Source: Rapana venosa (Eukaryota > Mollusca > Gastropoda > Neogastropoda > Muricidae). Taken from it: a stretch of DNA of 64,000 bases. The position numbers and the translations under genes were made by a program. The stretch's first letter is position 1, and each line of letters begins with the position of its first letter. Shown in pieces: positions 9,526 to 19,911 of the stretch. The notes beneath the pieces were generated by a model. It did not search any database and had not been told where the DNA came from. It was given only the letters and a program-made list of their open reading frames with translations. Where the stretch lies: assembly GCA_028751875.1 (NCBI GenBank), contig CM054153.1:34307887-34371886 (forward strand). The letters are read 5' to 3'.

Positions 9526-9795
9526 AACGTACTTTTAAGGATTAACTTGGTATTGACTGGAGTTGATCGAACTGTATTAACAAGTTAACAAGAAATACAA
9601 TGCGGAGCATTTTGCAAGAAGGCCAGGAAAGCTTGTCACTTAGCTCAGAGCCCACGGCTGGCTGCTGGGGAAAGCGGGAAGCATGGGGCCGCATGAAACA
9701 GGGAAAGGCTAGCAGTTAAAGTATAGAACTCGGCGTGAACTTCGCTTTGTGATCATGCCAGGGGGAGTTAGCTTGCTCTTTGAGGAGCATGAATT
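9526..9795. other. Non-coding, nothing recognised
   Basis: Unique-looking sequence without a supported gene. Confidence 0.45.
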
Positions 9796-10175
9796 TGAAA
9801 TGGCTTGTCATCATCATCGTCATTTTGTCGTCGTCGTCGTCGTCCTCCTCCTCCTCCTCCTCCTCCACCTCATCATCATCATCAATCATATTTGTTGTTA
9901 TCATCTTCGTCATCACCACATCGTCGTCAACGTCACCATCGTCGTCGTTGTCGTCATCGTCATCATCATCATCATCATCATCATTGTCGTCGTCGTGAAC
10001 TTTTTCTTCTTGTTCTTCTTCTACTACTTCTCTTCCTCCTCCTTCTCCTCCTTCTTGCTGTTGTTGCTGTTGTTGTTGTTCTTCTTGTTCTTGTTCTTGT
10101 TGTTCTTCTTTTTGTTCTTGTTGTTATTGTTGTTGTTGTTGTTGTTGTTGTTCTTCTTCTTCTTCTCGTTCGTGG
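9796..10175. repeat. Trinucleotide compound microsatellite (TCA/TCG/TCC/TTC/TTG)
   Basis: Successive blocks of TCA, TCG, TCC, again TCA/TCG, then TTC and TTG triplets. The 160-codon and 139-codon frames here (homopolymeric Val, Leu, Ser, Arg, Asn) are translations of the repeat. Confidence 0.93.
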
Positions 10176-10545
10176 TAGCCACCACAATCATCGTCTTTAT
10201 CATCGTTATTGTCATCAAAACTGATTATTGATTATCACTGTGATTTCACATGGTCGTCACTATGTTTGTCGTTATCATGGAGCAAATAGTGACTTGGATT
10301 GATCAAGGTCATGTGAACTAACACACAGTCCAGCTTGTAGAGTATACAAGACCAGCATGAAGCAGTCTTAGTAAAATAATTGTGATTGTTCAATAAGTTC
10401 ACGAAACAATAGCAAATTCCCTAGAATGGAACTGCACATAAACTCTGTGACGGCCAAAGGGATAGACAAGGTTCTAACGTGGGTGATCCCTAGAATGTAG
10501 TTTATGTGCCAGACCACCCACACACACGCGTGTTTCAAGTGGGTG
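10176..10545. other. Non-coding, nothing recognised
   Basis: No repeat or gene supported. Confidence 0.45.
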
Positions 10546-10695
10546 GGTGTATGTACGTGTGTGTGTACGTGTGCGTGTGTGTGTGTGCGTGCGTACGTGT
10601 ACGTGTGTTTAGTCGTGTGTGTGTGTGTTTGTGTGCGCGCGCGCACTTGTCTGTTGTATGCGTGTGTATGCGCGTGCGCGACTGTGTATGTGAAC
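10546..10695. repeat. Imperfect (GT)n/(GTGC)n
   Basis: GTGT/ACGT/GCGC alternation. Confidence 0.88.
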
Positions 10696-10883
10696 TTCCC
10701 TAGGATAAAATCTATGCTGCGTACACTGTTCTTCTATTCTTTTCCCTTTTTTTTAAAAGGTGTACAGAAATCTTGAAACCAGTACCAAAAACTTCGTCTA
10801 AGTCCACCGAAAGACCGTTAAGTCAGTTTACTAAAGAACTCTCACCTGTCGGCATCATCGTCAGGTATGGTCTTGTACAACAC

Positions 10884-10895
10884 CACACACACACC

Positions 10896-10938
<43 letters not shown>

Positions 10939-11172
10939 CACACACACACACAACACACACGCAAACATACACACACACACACTCAAACATACATACACAC
11001 ACACTCAAACACACGCACACACAAAACGCGCACACCCATACCCACCCACCCACCCACACACCCACACATAACCACCCACCCACCCACCACCACACACACA
11101 CACACACACACACACACAACCGCCCCCCCCCCCCTCACACACACACACACACACACGCGCGCGCGCGCACGT
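10884..11172. repeat. (CA)n compound with CCCA and C-runs, ending (GC)n
   Basis: Long (CA)n with CACACAACAC, ACCCACCC and a C-run near 11125-11137, ending in CGCGCGCG. His-Thr frames are artefacts. Confidence 0.94.
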
Positions 11173-11893
11173 GGACTAACTGGTTGATGCCAGGCCAAAC
11201 TTCTGCCAAAGCAAGCAAAAGTGTGTGTGTGAGAATAATTAATTCCACAGGGGATTTCAGGATGGCTGGGTAGTGCGTTACTGTCAGTCTGCCTGGCCAT
11301 GAGTATGGCTGTTAGAAATGGCACGGGTCAGTTATGAAAACAACGCAGACATCTACCTGTACCTCTCCCTTCTCCTGGCACAAACACAATGGCTTTAAAT
11401 GAGAGGAGCAGATTCCAAAATACGATTGTCTACTTTGGCAATGCCCAGTGCTATCATCATCGTTGTTCTTGCTGTAGTTAGTTACGTAGTGACTGTTTTG
11501 TCAGGTGTCAGAAAAGAACATCCATGTGAGGTGTGTGTGTGCATGTGTTCCTACATTAAGAGAGACGCAGATAGGTGCAGAAAGAAAACACATATACATA
11601 CAGGCAGAGAGACAGAGAGAGACGGACGGACAGACAAGACACACAGACACACCAGCACACACACACACCAGCACGCGCTTACACCAACACACACACAGTC
11701 ATATCCACACACTCACTACAGTATCACAACCGCAAAACTACGTGTGGACGTATATGCCAAGATGTGTATGTTTGTAATTGGTCTTAGTTCTCCGTGTTTT
11801 TCTTCTCGTTGCCTTCCCTCTGTGTTATCACTTTATCTAACAAAACCTTCAGATAAATTCAGAGCATTTGAAGACTTGACAGACATCTTTTAA
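11173..11893. other. Non-coding with imperfect CACA repeats
   Basis: No domain in the frames present. CACA/CACCAG repeats occur at about 11640-11715. I see no gene. Confidence 0.5.
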
Positions 11894-11901
11894 CTAATGC
11901 T

Positions 11902-12023
11902 TTGTTCTTGTTCTTGTTCTTGTTCTTCTTCTTCTTCTTGTTCTTGTTCTTCTTCTTCTTCTTCTTCTTCTTCTCCTCTCCTCCTCCTCCTCCTCCTCCT
12001 CCTCTTCCTCCTCCTCCTCCTTT
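11902..12023. repeat. (CTTGTT)n-(CTT)n-(CCT)n compound microsatellite
   Basis: Hexamer CTTGTT grading to CTT and then CCT triplets. Confidence 0.93.
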
Positions 12024-12237
12024 GTCGTCGTGACTGATGTATTGTCTGTCACATGAGCAAAATGCCTTGCGTTGCCATTAAGCGCCTCACAAGCCAAGCC
12101 CAGCGCATACGATTCAATCTGGTTTAATACTATCCCATCTATTTTTAGCAATCTCGTTGTTTACACCTCCACCGACCTCAGATGCCATTATCGGGCGCTG
12201 TCCTCTCGTCACATTCTAAATCTCAGATCAGAACCGT

Positions 12238-12293
12238 GCAACCATGATTCAACCATGATTCAACCATGATTCAACCATGATTCAACCATGATT
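12238..12293 (+). repeat. 11-bp tandem repeat AACCATGATTC, about 5 copies
   Basis: Exact head-to-tail copies of AACCATGATTC. Too short and too regular to be a gene part. Confidence 0.9.
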
Positions 12294-12357
12294 CCGTTCA
12301 AAACGGAAAATCCTTCAAAACGGCTCTATCATATACTGTACAGAACATGCATTTCAA

Positions 12358-12530
12358 ACAGTTTTTACAGTTATTCTTTTATTTCGAAGATAATGGAATA
12401 AGCACTCGTATGCCTTTTTGCATCCAGTCCAGGGGAAAATATCCTCTTGAACGGGATTCGAACCCGGGTCAGCAGATCAGGAGCGCAATGCGCAAGGCTC
12501 TAACCAGCCAGGCCATCCCGTACAGAGGTG
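12358..12530 (-). mobile_element. Short tRNA-derived SINE, apparently complete
   Basis: On the minus strand the tRNA-like head has an A-box region TGGCCTGGCTGGTTAGAGCC (12496-12515) and a B-box GGGTTCGAATCCCG (about 12454-12467). A short linker follows, then the tail GGACTGGATGCAAAAAGG, GAGTGCTTATTCCATTATC, ending AAATAAAAGAATAAC. The last ~60 bases are the same tail as in the longer SINEs at 6322 and 14491, so two different heads share one 3' end. Confidence 0.85.
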
Positions 12531-12545
12531 AAAGGCCAGTGGAGG

Positions 12546-12650
<105 letters not shown>

Positions 12651-12831
12651 CAACGAGACGGTTACTTTCTCTGTGGAGCGTTTAATGATGACAGGGGGCT
12701 GTGTACGGTGCACTTTGGCCAACAGGTGACGGGCATGTCTTCATGTCGGCAGGAAACACAAACATGCCACTTAACACTGAGTTATGTCGGCCGTAAAAAC
12801 ATGGTTACGTGTGTTGATGTTAGTAGGGAAG

Positions 12832-12833
<2 letters not shown>

Positions 12834-12879
<46 letters not shown>

Positions 12880-12975
12880 GTGCGCGTATGAGTGAGTGAG
12901 AGAGAGGGAGAGGAGAGAGGGGAGGAGAAAGAGAGAGTATGGATCGGGCAGAGAGAGAGACACACACACAGAGAC
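12834..12975. repeat. (GT)n then GA-rich and CACA
   Basis: (GT)n at 12834-12880, followed by GAGA/GAGG to about 12960 and a short CACACA. Confidence 0.9.
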
Positions 12976-12976
12976 A

Positions 12977-13122
12977 TTTATTTATTTATTATTTATTTTT
13001 ATACCGAAGATAATGTAATAAGCACTCATGTGCGTTTTTACATCCAATCCCCGTGTGTATGCAGTTTTGACAAATTTTCATCCGTTCCCACCGGCACATA
13101 ATGGCCTACTTCTCCAAAGAGC
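12977..13122 (-). mobile_element. SINE 3' portion
   Basis: The reverse complement carries the TTCCGCTCTTTGGAGAAGTAGGCC-like block (split by substitutions), TGTGCCGGTGGGAACGGATG, then GAGTGCTTATTACATTATC and a TTTATTTA-type tail on the plus strand. Headless. Confidence 0.75.
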
Positions 13123-13125
13123 GGA

Positions 13126-13235
13126 ACGGAGAGGGGGAGAGAGAGAGAAAGAGAAACAGTATGGATTGAGGAGAGAGTGTGAATGTGTGTGTGTGTGCGT
13201 GCGTGCGTGTGCGTGTATGTGCTCGCGATCCAACT
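13126..13235. repeat. GA-rich then (GT)n
   Basis: GAGAGAAAG block and an imperfect GTGTGCGTGC tract. Confidence 0.85.
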
Positions 13236-13237
13236 TA

Positions 13238-13325
13238 TTCATTAATTTATTCTTTTATTTGGAAGATAATGGAATAAGCACTCATATGCTTTTCTGCATC
13301 CTTCCCCCCGGCCGGGTACATGCAA
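13238..13325 (-). mobile_element. SINE 3' tail fragment
   Basis: On the plus strand TTATTCTTTTATTTGGAAG, ATAATGGAATAAGCACTCAT and TGCATCC, the reverse of the shared SINE tail. Confidence 0.7.
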
Positions 13326-13362
13326 TGTGGGTGTATGTGTGCATGTGTGTGCGTGTGTGTGT

Positions 13363-13365
<3 letters not shown>

Positions 13366-13443
<78 letters not shown>
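13366..13443. repeat. (GA)n microsatellite
   Basis: Near-pure GA dinucleotides with one AAG slip. Confidence 0.95.
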
Positions 13444-13447
<4 letters not shown>

Positions 13448-13689
13448 GCTGCGCGTGATCAGCATGAAACGGAGACCGGATCCCAGCTTTGCTATCTTCT
13501 TGGCAGATCCAGGAAGGAAGGAGAAGGAGAGCGGTGTCGGTGGCAGAGAAGCAATGGAGAAAGTAGAGGGAACATTCACGTTATGGTCTGATTTCACATG
13601 GAAAGCCGGGGTTTGAATTCTGTCTATGGGCCGCTGCTGTGAATATATAAATGTTGTCGTCAGTTTATCAGTATGCGTGTGGGTGTCTG

Positions 13690-13767
13690 TTTTTTTGTGT
13701 GTGTGTGTGTGTGTGTGTGTCTGTCTCTGTCAGTCTGTCTCTCTCTGTGTCTGTCTCTCTCTGTCTC

Positions 13768-13833
<66 letters not shown>

Positions 13834-13894
13834 CTCTCTCTCCCCTCTCTCTCTCTACCTCCCCCTCTCTCTCCCTCCCTCTACCCCCCTCCCA

Positions 13895-13930
<36 letters not shown>

Positions 13931-13945
13931 TGTGTGTGCGTGCGG
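13690..13945. repeat. (GT)n-(TCTG)n-(TC)n-(GT)n compound microsatellite
   Basis: Alternating GT, CTGT and CT blocks. Ser-Leu and Cys-Val frames are artefacts. Confidence 0.94.
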
Positions 13946-13997
13946 GCAAGCTTTGTCCGCGTGCTCACGCGTGTGTCCTTGTGTGGGTGTGTGTAAG

Positions 13998-14056
13998 GGC
14001 AGGATGAAAAAAAAAAAGCTTGCAAGCTTACTCTTTTACTCTCAGTAAAGATCACT
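13998..14056 (+). mobile_element. Solo 3' terminus of the L2/CR1-like LINE
   Basis: GGGCAGGATGAAAAAA, then ACTCTTTTACTCTCAGTAAA, then CTTTGACTT. This is the plus-strand counterpart of the 3' end of the element at 1974-3092. It follows a GT microsatellite, so it is an extremely 5'-truncated copy or a fragment. Confidence 0.7.
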
Positions 14057-14366
14057 TTGACTTTTCACTTGACTTACGCAGTTATGTGCATGTGCGGAAA
14101 CACTTGCATGCAGATGAAAAGGTCTTCAAAATTCCCAGACAAATCTATTGCATTCTCACTGAAGCTTAGAACAGTCAAGTTTGCCATTTCTCAGGCACCG
14201 TGCGAAGACTATCCTGCGACACACAGTCCAGTCATCATCAGCGCTGGTAGCTGGGGGCCAGCATGAAGTCCAGGTGCTGAAGCGGTTAGTGGAGTGGTTG
14301 GCGAAATGGTAAAAGCCGAGTGTAGGTCGGATAAAGAAGAGATATGTTTCCATGTAGGGAGTATGG
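14057..14366. other. Non-coding, nothing recognised
   Basis: Two overlapping ~65-70-codon frames on opposite strands have no recognisable domain. Confidence 0.45.
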
Positions 14367-14490
<124 letters not shown>

Positions 14491-14722
14491 CCTTCGGATG
14501 ACACTATAGACCGAGGCCTCGTGTTCGAACGCATGCAGAACATCTTGCGCACACGTTAAATCCTGTTCCGCTTTTCGGAAGAGTAGGCCATTGTGTGCCG
14601 GTGGAAACATATGACAAAATTTACAAAACTGCATACACACGGGGACTGGATGTAAAAAAGCACATGAGTGCTTATTCCATTATCCTCGATATAAAAGAAT
14701 AAATAAATAAAAATAAATAAAT
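14491..14722 (+). mobile_element. SINE copy embedded in (ATCT)n
   Basis: The best copy of the shared body: TTCGGATGACACTATAGACC at the start, then CATGCAGAACATCTTGCGC, TTCCGCTTTTCGGAAGAGTAGG, TGTGTGCCGGTGG, GGGGACTGGATGTAAAAA, GAGTGCTTATTCCATTATCC, and an AATAAA-rich end. (ATCT)n lies on both sides. Confidence 0.8.
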
Positions 14723-14754
14723 ATCTATCTCTATCTATCTATCTATCTATCTAT
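14723..14754. repeat. (ATCT)n microsatellite, middle block
   Basis: A short array separating the SINE from the 5' edge of RTE copy B. Confidence 0.93.
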
Positions 14755-15816
14755 GCACCATCATCTGACCATGCAGATGAATAAGTAGAAGAATTTTACA
14801 AAGATCTTGAAGAGACCATTATGAAGATACCCAAGGAAGACGTCATCATCATTCAAGGGGATTTTAACGCCAAAGTAGGTCCTGACTCTTACAACCAATG
14901 GGCCGGAACAGTTGGTCAGTTTGGAACTGGAGAGACCAACGACAGGGGACTACGTCTGCTGGAGTTTGCCTGCACCCACAGACTTGCCATTGCCAATACC
15001 CTCTATCCCCACAAGCAGTCAAGGAGGACAACCTGGCATGCGCCAAACGGCAAGATCCATAACCAAATAGATTTTATCTTAACACCAGGGCGCTTCAAAT
15101 CCAGCATCAACAGAGCCAGAACAAGAACCTACCCTGGAGCTAACATAGGCAGCGACCACGACCTTGTGCTGCTGGTATTCAAAATGAAACTGAAGAAAAA
15201 CAAACAGCCTGCAAACCCACGCATCAAATTTGACGTGGACAAACTGAAAGATCCAGATGTCGAGGAGATCTTCCAAGCTAAGCTTGGCGGACGTTTTGCG
15301 GCATTAACCCTCATGGACAATGACATCAATGACCTCACCAACAACTTTAATGAGGCAGTCCGAGAAACAGCAGAGGAGGTACTCGGTCGTCAGAGGAATA
15401 AACACCAGCCATGGACTACCAATGACATCTTGAACCTCTGCGATACAAGAAGAGCACTGAAACAAACCAGGTCTTCCAACCCTAAAGAATACCGGGAGGC
15501 CAACAATCTTGTGAAGAAGTCCATGTTAAAGGCCAGAGAGAAGTGGATCAGTGATCAATGTGATGAGATTGAAAAAAACATGAAAGTGGGCAACAGTAAA
15601 ATGGCATACGACACCCTGAAGAAACTCACAAAACCACTTCAAACCAAATCATCAGTCATTGAAGACAGCTCCGGAAACCTCCTCACAGAAAGCTCAGCTG
15701 CATTGAACAGGTGGTCTGAGTATTGTCAAGAACTATACAACTACCCAATCCAACCTGACAAGAGCATAATAGAAGAAGCAGCACCATCAAGAGGAAGCAG
15801 CAACATCAAGAGTACC
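14755..15816 (+). pseudogene. RTE ORF2 part 1: APE-type endonuclease and linker
   Basis: The frame enters from the truncated edge, meets TAA at 14782-14784, and continues from an ATG at 14821. Counting from that ATG: IIQGDFNAKVG (about residues 10-20), HNQIDFIL (80-87), GSDHDLVLL (110-118). These are the conserved APE endonuclease motifs with catalytic Asp, Asn and His. The enzyme nicks target DNA to start reverse transcription. The N-terminal third of the domain is missing. A linker follows, with a run into the RT after ~330 residues. The reading frame shifts by one base around 15790-15820; the remaining frame to 16029 is out of register. Confidence 0.88.
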
Positions 15817-15817
15817 C

Positions 15818-17362
15818 TTGCCATTACCTATACTGAGGGAAGAAGTGGAAGAAGCCATCTGCAGTTTACCAGTAGGAAAGTCCCCAGGAGCAGACAACAT
15901 ACCAGCAGAGCTGCTCAAGCATGGTGGCGAAACAGTCATCACACATGTTACAGCTATCTGTCAGAAGATTTGGGAGACAAAACAGTGGCCAACAGAATGG
16001 ACACAATCACTCATCATACCCCTGCCTAAGAAGGGGAATTTACGCCAATGCCAAAACTATAGAACAATCAGCCTCATCAGCCACGCCAGCAAGATCATGC
16101 TCAAAGTTATTTTGAAGCGACTCAAGAAGGAGGCAGAAGAACACCTTGCAGAGGAACAAGATGGGTTCAGGGCAGGCAGGAGCACAATCGAACAGATTTT
16201 TAACTGCCACAACCTGATGGAAAAACATCTTCAACATCAGAGAGACCTGTTCCACAACTTCACCGACTTCAAGAAGGCTTTCGACAGGGTATGGCACGAA
16301 GGCCTGTGGCAGGTCCTCAGAATGTTTGGCATTGAAGAAGGACTAGTGCAAACCATTCAAGCACTATACAACACCGCAAGCAGTGCAGTCCTTCTGAACA
16401 ATCAGGTCGGAGACTACTTCAAAACCACAGTCGGGATCCGACAAGGATGCCTGTTATCTCCAGTCCTGTTTAATCTGTTCTTGGAAAACATTATGAGAGA
16501 GACCCTCGATGACTTCCGCTCTTCCATCTCCATTGGTGGCAGACCCCTCAACAACTTGCGGTTTGCCGATGACATTGACCTCATGGGCGGAAGTAACACA
16601 GAGCTGCAAGATCTTAAAACCAGACCTAAGAACAGAGCTGGAGCATATGGGATGGAGGTGAGCTCGGAGAAAAGTAAAGTACTTGTGAACAGCACGAGCA
16701 ACGCCACTGCTAAAATGTACATGAACGGCCAGCAACTGGAGGAGGTAGACGCTTTTAAATACCTTGGCGCTACACTCACAAAGGACGGGCCATCAACGAC
16801 AGAAATCAAAGTCAGAATAGTCATGGCAACATCTTCCATGACAAAACTCACCACCATATGGAAAAGTAAAGAGATCAGTTTCCCAATCAAACTAAATCTC
16901 TACAAAGCCCTAATTCAGACTATCCTGCTGTACGGAAGTGAAACCTGGACATTGACTGCTGAAACAGCAAAGGGAATCCAGTCATTTGAAACAAAATGCC
17001 ATAGAAAACTGCTGGGCATATCCTGGAGAGAACTAAAGACCAATGAATTTGTCAAGAGTCAAATAACACGGCTGGCAGGTCCACAGGAACCCCTTCTCAC
17101 CATCGTCAAGAAGAAAAAGCTGACATGGTTCGGCCACGTCACCCGCCACAACACTCTGCCAAAAACAGTACTGCAGGGAACACTCGAAGGTGGCAGAGAG
17201 AGGGGAAGACAGAACAAGTCATGGATGGACAACATCAGAGAATGGACCAGGATGAATGACTCGGCACTACTGTGCAGAGCCGAGGACCGAGATGGATGGA
17301 GGAGGCTTACCACGGCATCGTCTTTCGTGTCTCCTCTACGACCGCAAAGGTCACGGGACTGA
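15818..17362 (+). pseudogene. RTE ORF2 part 2: reverse transcriptase and C-terminus
   Basis: A 514-codon frame. Landmarks: EEAICSLPVGKSPGADNIPA (RT entry), FTDFKKAFDRVW (catalytic Asp), IRQGCLLSP, LRFADDIDLMGG (Asp pair at residues 251-252), VDAFKYLGATL, ILLYGSETWTLT, WFGHVTRHNTLP, and the basic C-terminal GRQNKSWMDNIREWT. It aligns end to end with copy A. The first residues fall where the upstream frame is lost, so the apparent start codon is not a natural start; in the intact family endonuclease and RT would form one polyprotein. Confidence 0.92.
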
Positions 17363-17376
17363 TGATGATGATGATG

Positions 17377-17444
<68 letters not shown>

Positions 17445-17587
17445 GCTTGCCTGCCTGTCTGTCTGTCTGTCTGTCTGTTTCATCTATATATCTATCTATA
17501 TATCTATCTGTCTCTATGTATATCTATCTATCTATTTATCTCTATGTATCTGTCTGTCTATCTATCTACCTATCTATCTATCTATCT

Positions 17588-17590
<3 letters not shown>
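17377..17590. repeat. (ATCT)n downstream block, grading to (CTGT)n and ATCT variants
   Basis: Resumes the (ATCT)n directly after the RTE tail, then TGCC/TGTC and imperfect ATCT. Confidence 0.94.

Positions 17591-17660
<70 letters not shown>
17588..17660. repeat. (TA)n microsatellite
   Basis: A pure TA array with one AAT slip. Confidence 0.94.
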
Positions 17661-17661
<1 letters not shown>

Positions 17662-18135
17662 CAGTTAGCAGCACCACGGCTAGAGACACTTACAAGCTTA
17701 TATTGTTGTCTTGAAAAGACATTATTAATGAGTATGACAACTGGTGGACATATTTAGTTTTCTTCATGTGAATCCCAGACTTTTGTTCTTATAATTCATG
17801 ATTAGTTTTGTACAGAGAACGGAACCCAGGAGAAAATAAAGCAAGAAGTGGGCAAATAAGCAAGCATATATATATATATATATATATAATTGAGAAAATG
17901 TAGTGAGAAAAAACAAAAGCAGATAACGCGTTACAACTTCATTCCCATCATAAACATGATTTTTGTCCAAGATTCGAAAAGGAAAGAAAAGGACATTTGT
18001 TCCTTACAAGATAAAACTTTGGAGGCAGCATTTGGAGATTTAAAAAAAAGTTTAATTTTTTATTAAGGACCATGCCTTTGGCCTGACCTGACTTGAGTTT
18101 CGGCTCCTGGTTGAGCACTCTTCAGAGGTCCCGGC

Positions 18136-18139
<4 letters not shown>
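17661..18139. other. Non-coding, nothing recognised
   Basis: AT-rich, with a short (TA)n at 17868-17888. No gene. Confidence 0.5.
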
Positions 18140-18175
<36 letters not shown>

Positions 18176-18204
18176 TGTGTGTGTGCACGCGCGCGTGTGT
18201 GTGT
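18140..18204. repeat. (GT)n microsatellite
   Basis: GT array with TTGT interruptions and a GCGCGC core. Confidence 0.93.
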
Positions 18205-18727
18205 ACTGTTAAAGGGATTGTTAACGAAACATGCATTGTTGTCTTAAAAGAGGCAGGACCAGACGCTTTGACGCGCTTTTTTGACGCTTTGACCAATTTA
18301 TTGTCATTGCCCAATGTGGCCTATTGACAAGGGGGGTTATACACGACTTTCTTTTGTAAATACAAATAAATACAAGAAAAATCACATTATGCATTTAACG
18401 TAATGAAAACCAAAAAAACAAACAAACCCAAAAGATCTCTCTATAAACGTATACGACTTAAAGCTCTGACATGAACTCAGTTTCAAACTGAACACAAAGT
18501 AATAGCAAGGATGAACAACAGGAACCAATAAGCAATAACTAAAATAATAAAAAGAACATTCTAGAATGCTATATTAGACCATCCAATGAAATTGTATGTG
18601 AAATTTTCAATAAATATTCTTGCTGGAGATTACAGCGTAATTATAAATGTTTCTTTAGGTGTGTTACAAATTGCTGGAGTTTACATATTAATATAATTTT
18701 ACTTTAGTTTAGTCACAAATGTTTAAC
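18205..18727. other. AT-rich non-coding
   Basis: No gene or clear repeat. Strongly AT-rich from 18350. Confidence 0.5.
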
Positions 18728-18931
18728 TAATTGGAACTTGGCTGTAATTGTCGTAATTCAGTGCTTCAGCAATAAACTTTGCAACCGATTCGATCTCAAT
18801 ATCATCATCAGACGATAAGATAGAAAAAATATCTTGCCTTCCAAAAGCTTCTAGATTGAGAACACCACAGTTTTCACGTATGGAAACATATAGAGATAGG
18901 GAAAAAGCCGTGTCAAGCTCAACTGCTCTTC
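18728..18931 (-). CDS. Unrecognised short frame next to a hairpin
   Basis: A minus-strand open frame of about 68 codons, bounded upstream by a stop inside the hairpin arm. It has no ATG near its beginning, so it may be an exon or a fragment. Readable features: LSLYVSIREN, LEAFGRQDIFSILSS, an acidic DDDIEIES run, and the C-terminus YDNYSQVPIS then TAA. I do not recognise the family. It is not simple repeat, and its composition looks coding. It points away from the plus-strand frame at 19484, with the hairpin between them. Confidence 0.35.
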
Positions 18932-19077
18932 AAACTTACCTAGTTTTTATATAAAACCCCGCAACTTTGGGCCGATTCGTCTGCGCCTCATCGGCCCAAA
19001 AAGTTGCCATGTTTTTATAAAAACTAGGTAAGTTTGAAGAGCACTTTACCTTGACTCGGCTTTTTCCCTATCTCTCT
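18891..19077. repeat. 187-bp imperfect palindrome (hairpin / foldback or MITE-like)
   Basis: The left arm 18891-18976 and right arm 18990-19077 are reverse complements over about 86 bases, with few mismatches and small slips, around a 13-base loop. Shared blocks include GGGAAAAAGCCG, GCTCTTCAAACTTACCTAG and GGGCCGAT. The outer flanks are not related to each other. No target duplication is certain. It could be a MITE, a foldback element, or a structured RNA source. Confidence 0.85.
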
Positions 19078-19153
19078 ACTAAAACTGAAAGTAATACTAA
19101 TTTATTTTTTGATGGGTAAAACTATAAAATTATGGGAATTTATGCTAAAACAA

Positions 19154-19450
19154 TATCTTATCAAGAACTTTTCAAGAACTTTATCAAGAACTTATCAAGA
19201 ACTTGTCAAGAACTTTATTAACAACTTATCAAGAACTTATCAACAACTTATCAACAACTTATCAAGAACTTATCAACAACTTACCAACAACTTATCAAGA
19301 ACTTATCAAGAACTTATCAAGAACTTACCAAGAACTTATCAAGAACTTATCAAGAACTAAAACAAGAACTATATTAAGAACTTGTCAAGAAATAAACAAG
19401 TCCCTATCAACAACATTGTTAACAACTTATCAACAACTTGTCAAGAACAA
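19154..19450 (+). repeat. 11-bp minisatellite, consensus ACTTATCAAGA / ACTTATCAACA
   Basis: About 25 head-to-tail units of ACTTATCAAGA and the variant ACTTATCAACA, with occasional slips. Because 11 is not a multiple of 3, every frame encodes an 11-residue repeat (for example NLSRTYQELIK). It stays open into the following frame, so it may form an N-terminal repeat region or may simply be non-coding. Confidence 0.92.
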
Positions 19451-19483
19451 CAATAATTATTTTACACAAAATATATTGATAGA

Positions 19484-19911
19484 GATAGACAACATGAATT
19501 GCAACGAACTTTTGTTGATGACATCTACTGGTTCTAGTCAAGAAGAAATAACAGATGAGAAGAGTCTACTGGATAAGAAGTAGAAGTTGTACTCTCTTGC
19601 TGCTTGTGGTAAAACAAAGCAATACTTAGGAACACAACTAACAGTTGAACAGGTGCAGCAGTTATCACCACAAGACATTAATAAGTATTTTAATAGGTAT
19701 GAATCCCTTCTTGGAGCAAAGATAGTGAAAAGCCTAGGGCATACTGTTATTGGTCTATATGCTAAAGCAACAAGTAGGGTCTTTAATGTGGACTCAGAAG
19801 CTGACTTAGCATATGACCTCTCACAAGATCCTATTTTGTCTAGAACGCTGGAGACACTTGGCTGTGATATGTATTACCGTTTGGCTCTTGTTAGCACCAG
19901 TGCTATATGAT
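19484..19911 (+). pseudogene. Unrecognised non-repetitive frame running into the gap
   Basis: Directly after the minisatellite, one frame reads IEIDNMNCNELLLMTSTG, then TAG at 19581-19583, and continues in the same register: LYSLAACGKTKQYLG, LTVEQVQQLSPQDINKYFNR, YESLLGAKIVKSLGHTVIGL, and a segment ending ETLGCDMYYRLAL. The order (a short helical start, YESLLGAKIVKSLG, then CDMYYR) looks like a genuine protein domain. I recall similar uncharacterised proteins in invertebrates, probably carried by mobile elements, but cannot name the family. Near the end a one-base shift would replace LVSTSAI-stop by LLAPVLYD, which resembles the natural continuation, so a frameshift near 19890 is likely. The rest is lost in the N gap. 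With a stop and a probable frameshift, this is a degraded copy or contains assembly error. Confidence 0.55.

Larger units (their letters stand above)
14755..17377 (+). mobile_element. RTE-clade LINE, copy B (most complete copy)
   Basis: A 2.6-kb non-LTR element with an endonuclease part, full RT, RTE-type C-terminus and a (GAT)n tail that overlaps the stop codon. The 5' edge lies inside the endonuclease. Both edges lie against (ATCT)n, so the insertion target was a tetranucleotide microsatellite and no unique target duplication can be resolved. One in-frame stop (14782) and one frameshift (about 15790-15820) disable it. Confidence 0.92.

Noticed and set aside
9749..10231. Long open frames rich in Val, Leu, Ser, Arg or Asn
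   Set aside because: They are translations of trinucleotide microsatellites in several frames on both strands; no non-repetitive domain is present.
10823..11324. His-Thr and Cys-Val rich frames over 100 codons
   Set aside because: They follow exactly the limits of (CA)n/(GT)n arrays. The same applies at 1646-2014, 7209-7610, 13626-14048 and 56460-56998.
12452..12515. A tRNA gene on the minus strand
   Set aside because: A- and B-boxes are clear, but the sequence leads into a SINE tail shared with other copies and no complete cloverleaf is evident.
18931..19033. GTAAGT motifs in the hairpin arms as splice donors
   Set aside because: Because of the palindrome they appear on both strands, and no acceptor or exon continuity can be shown.
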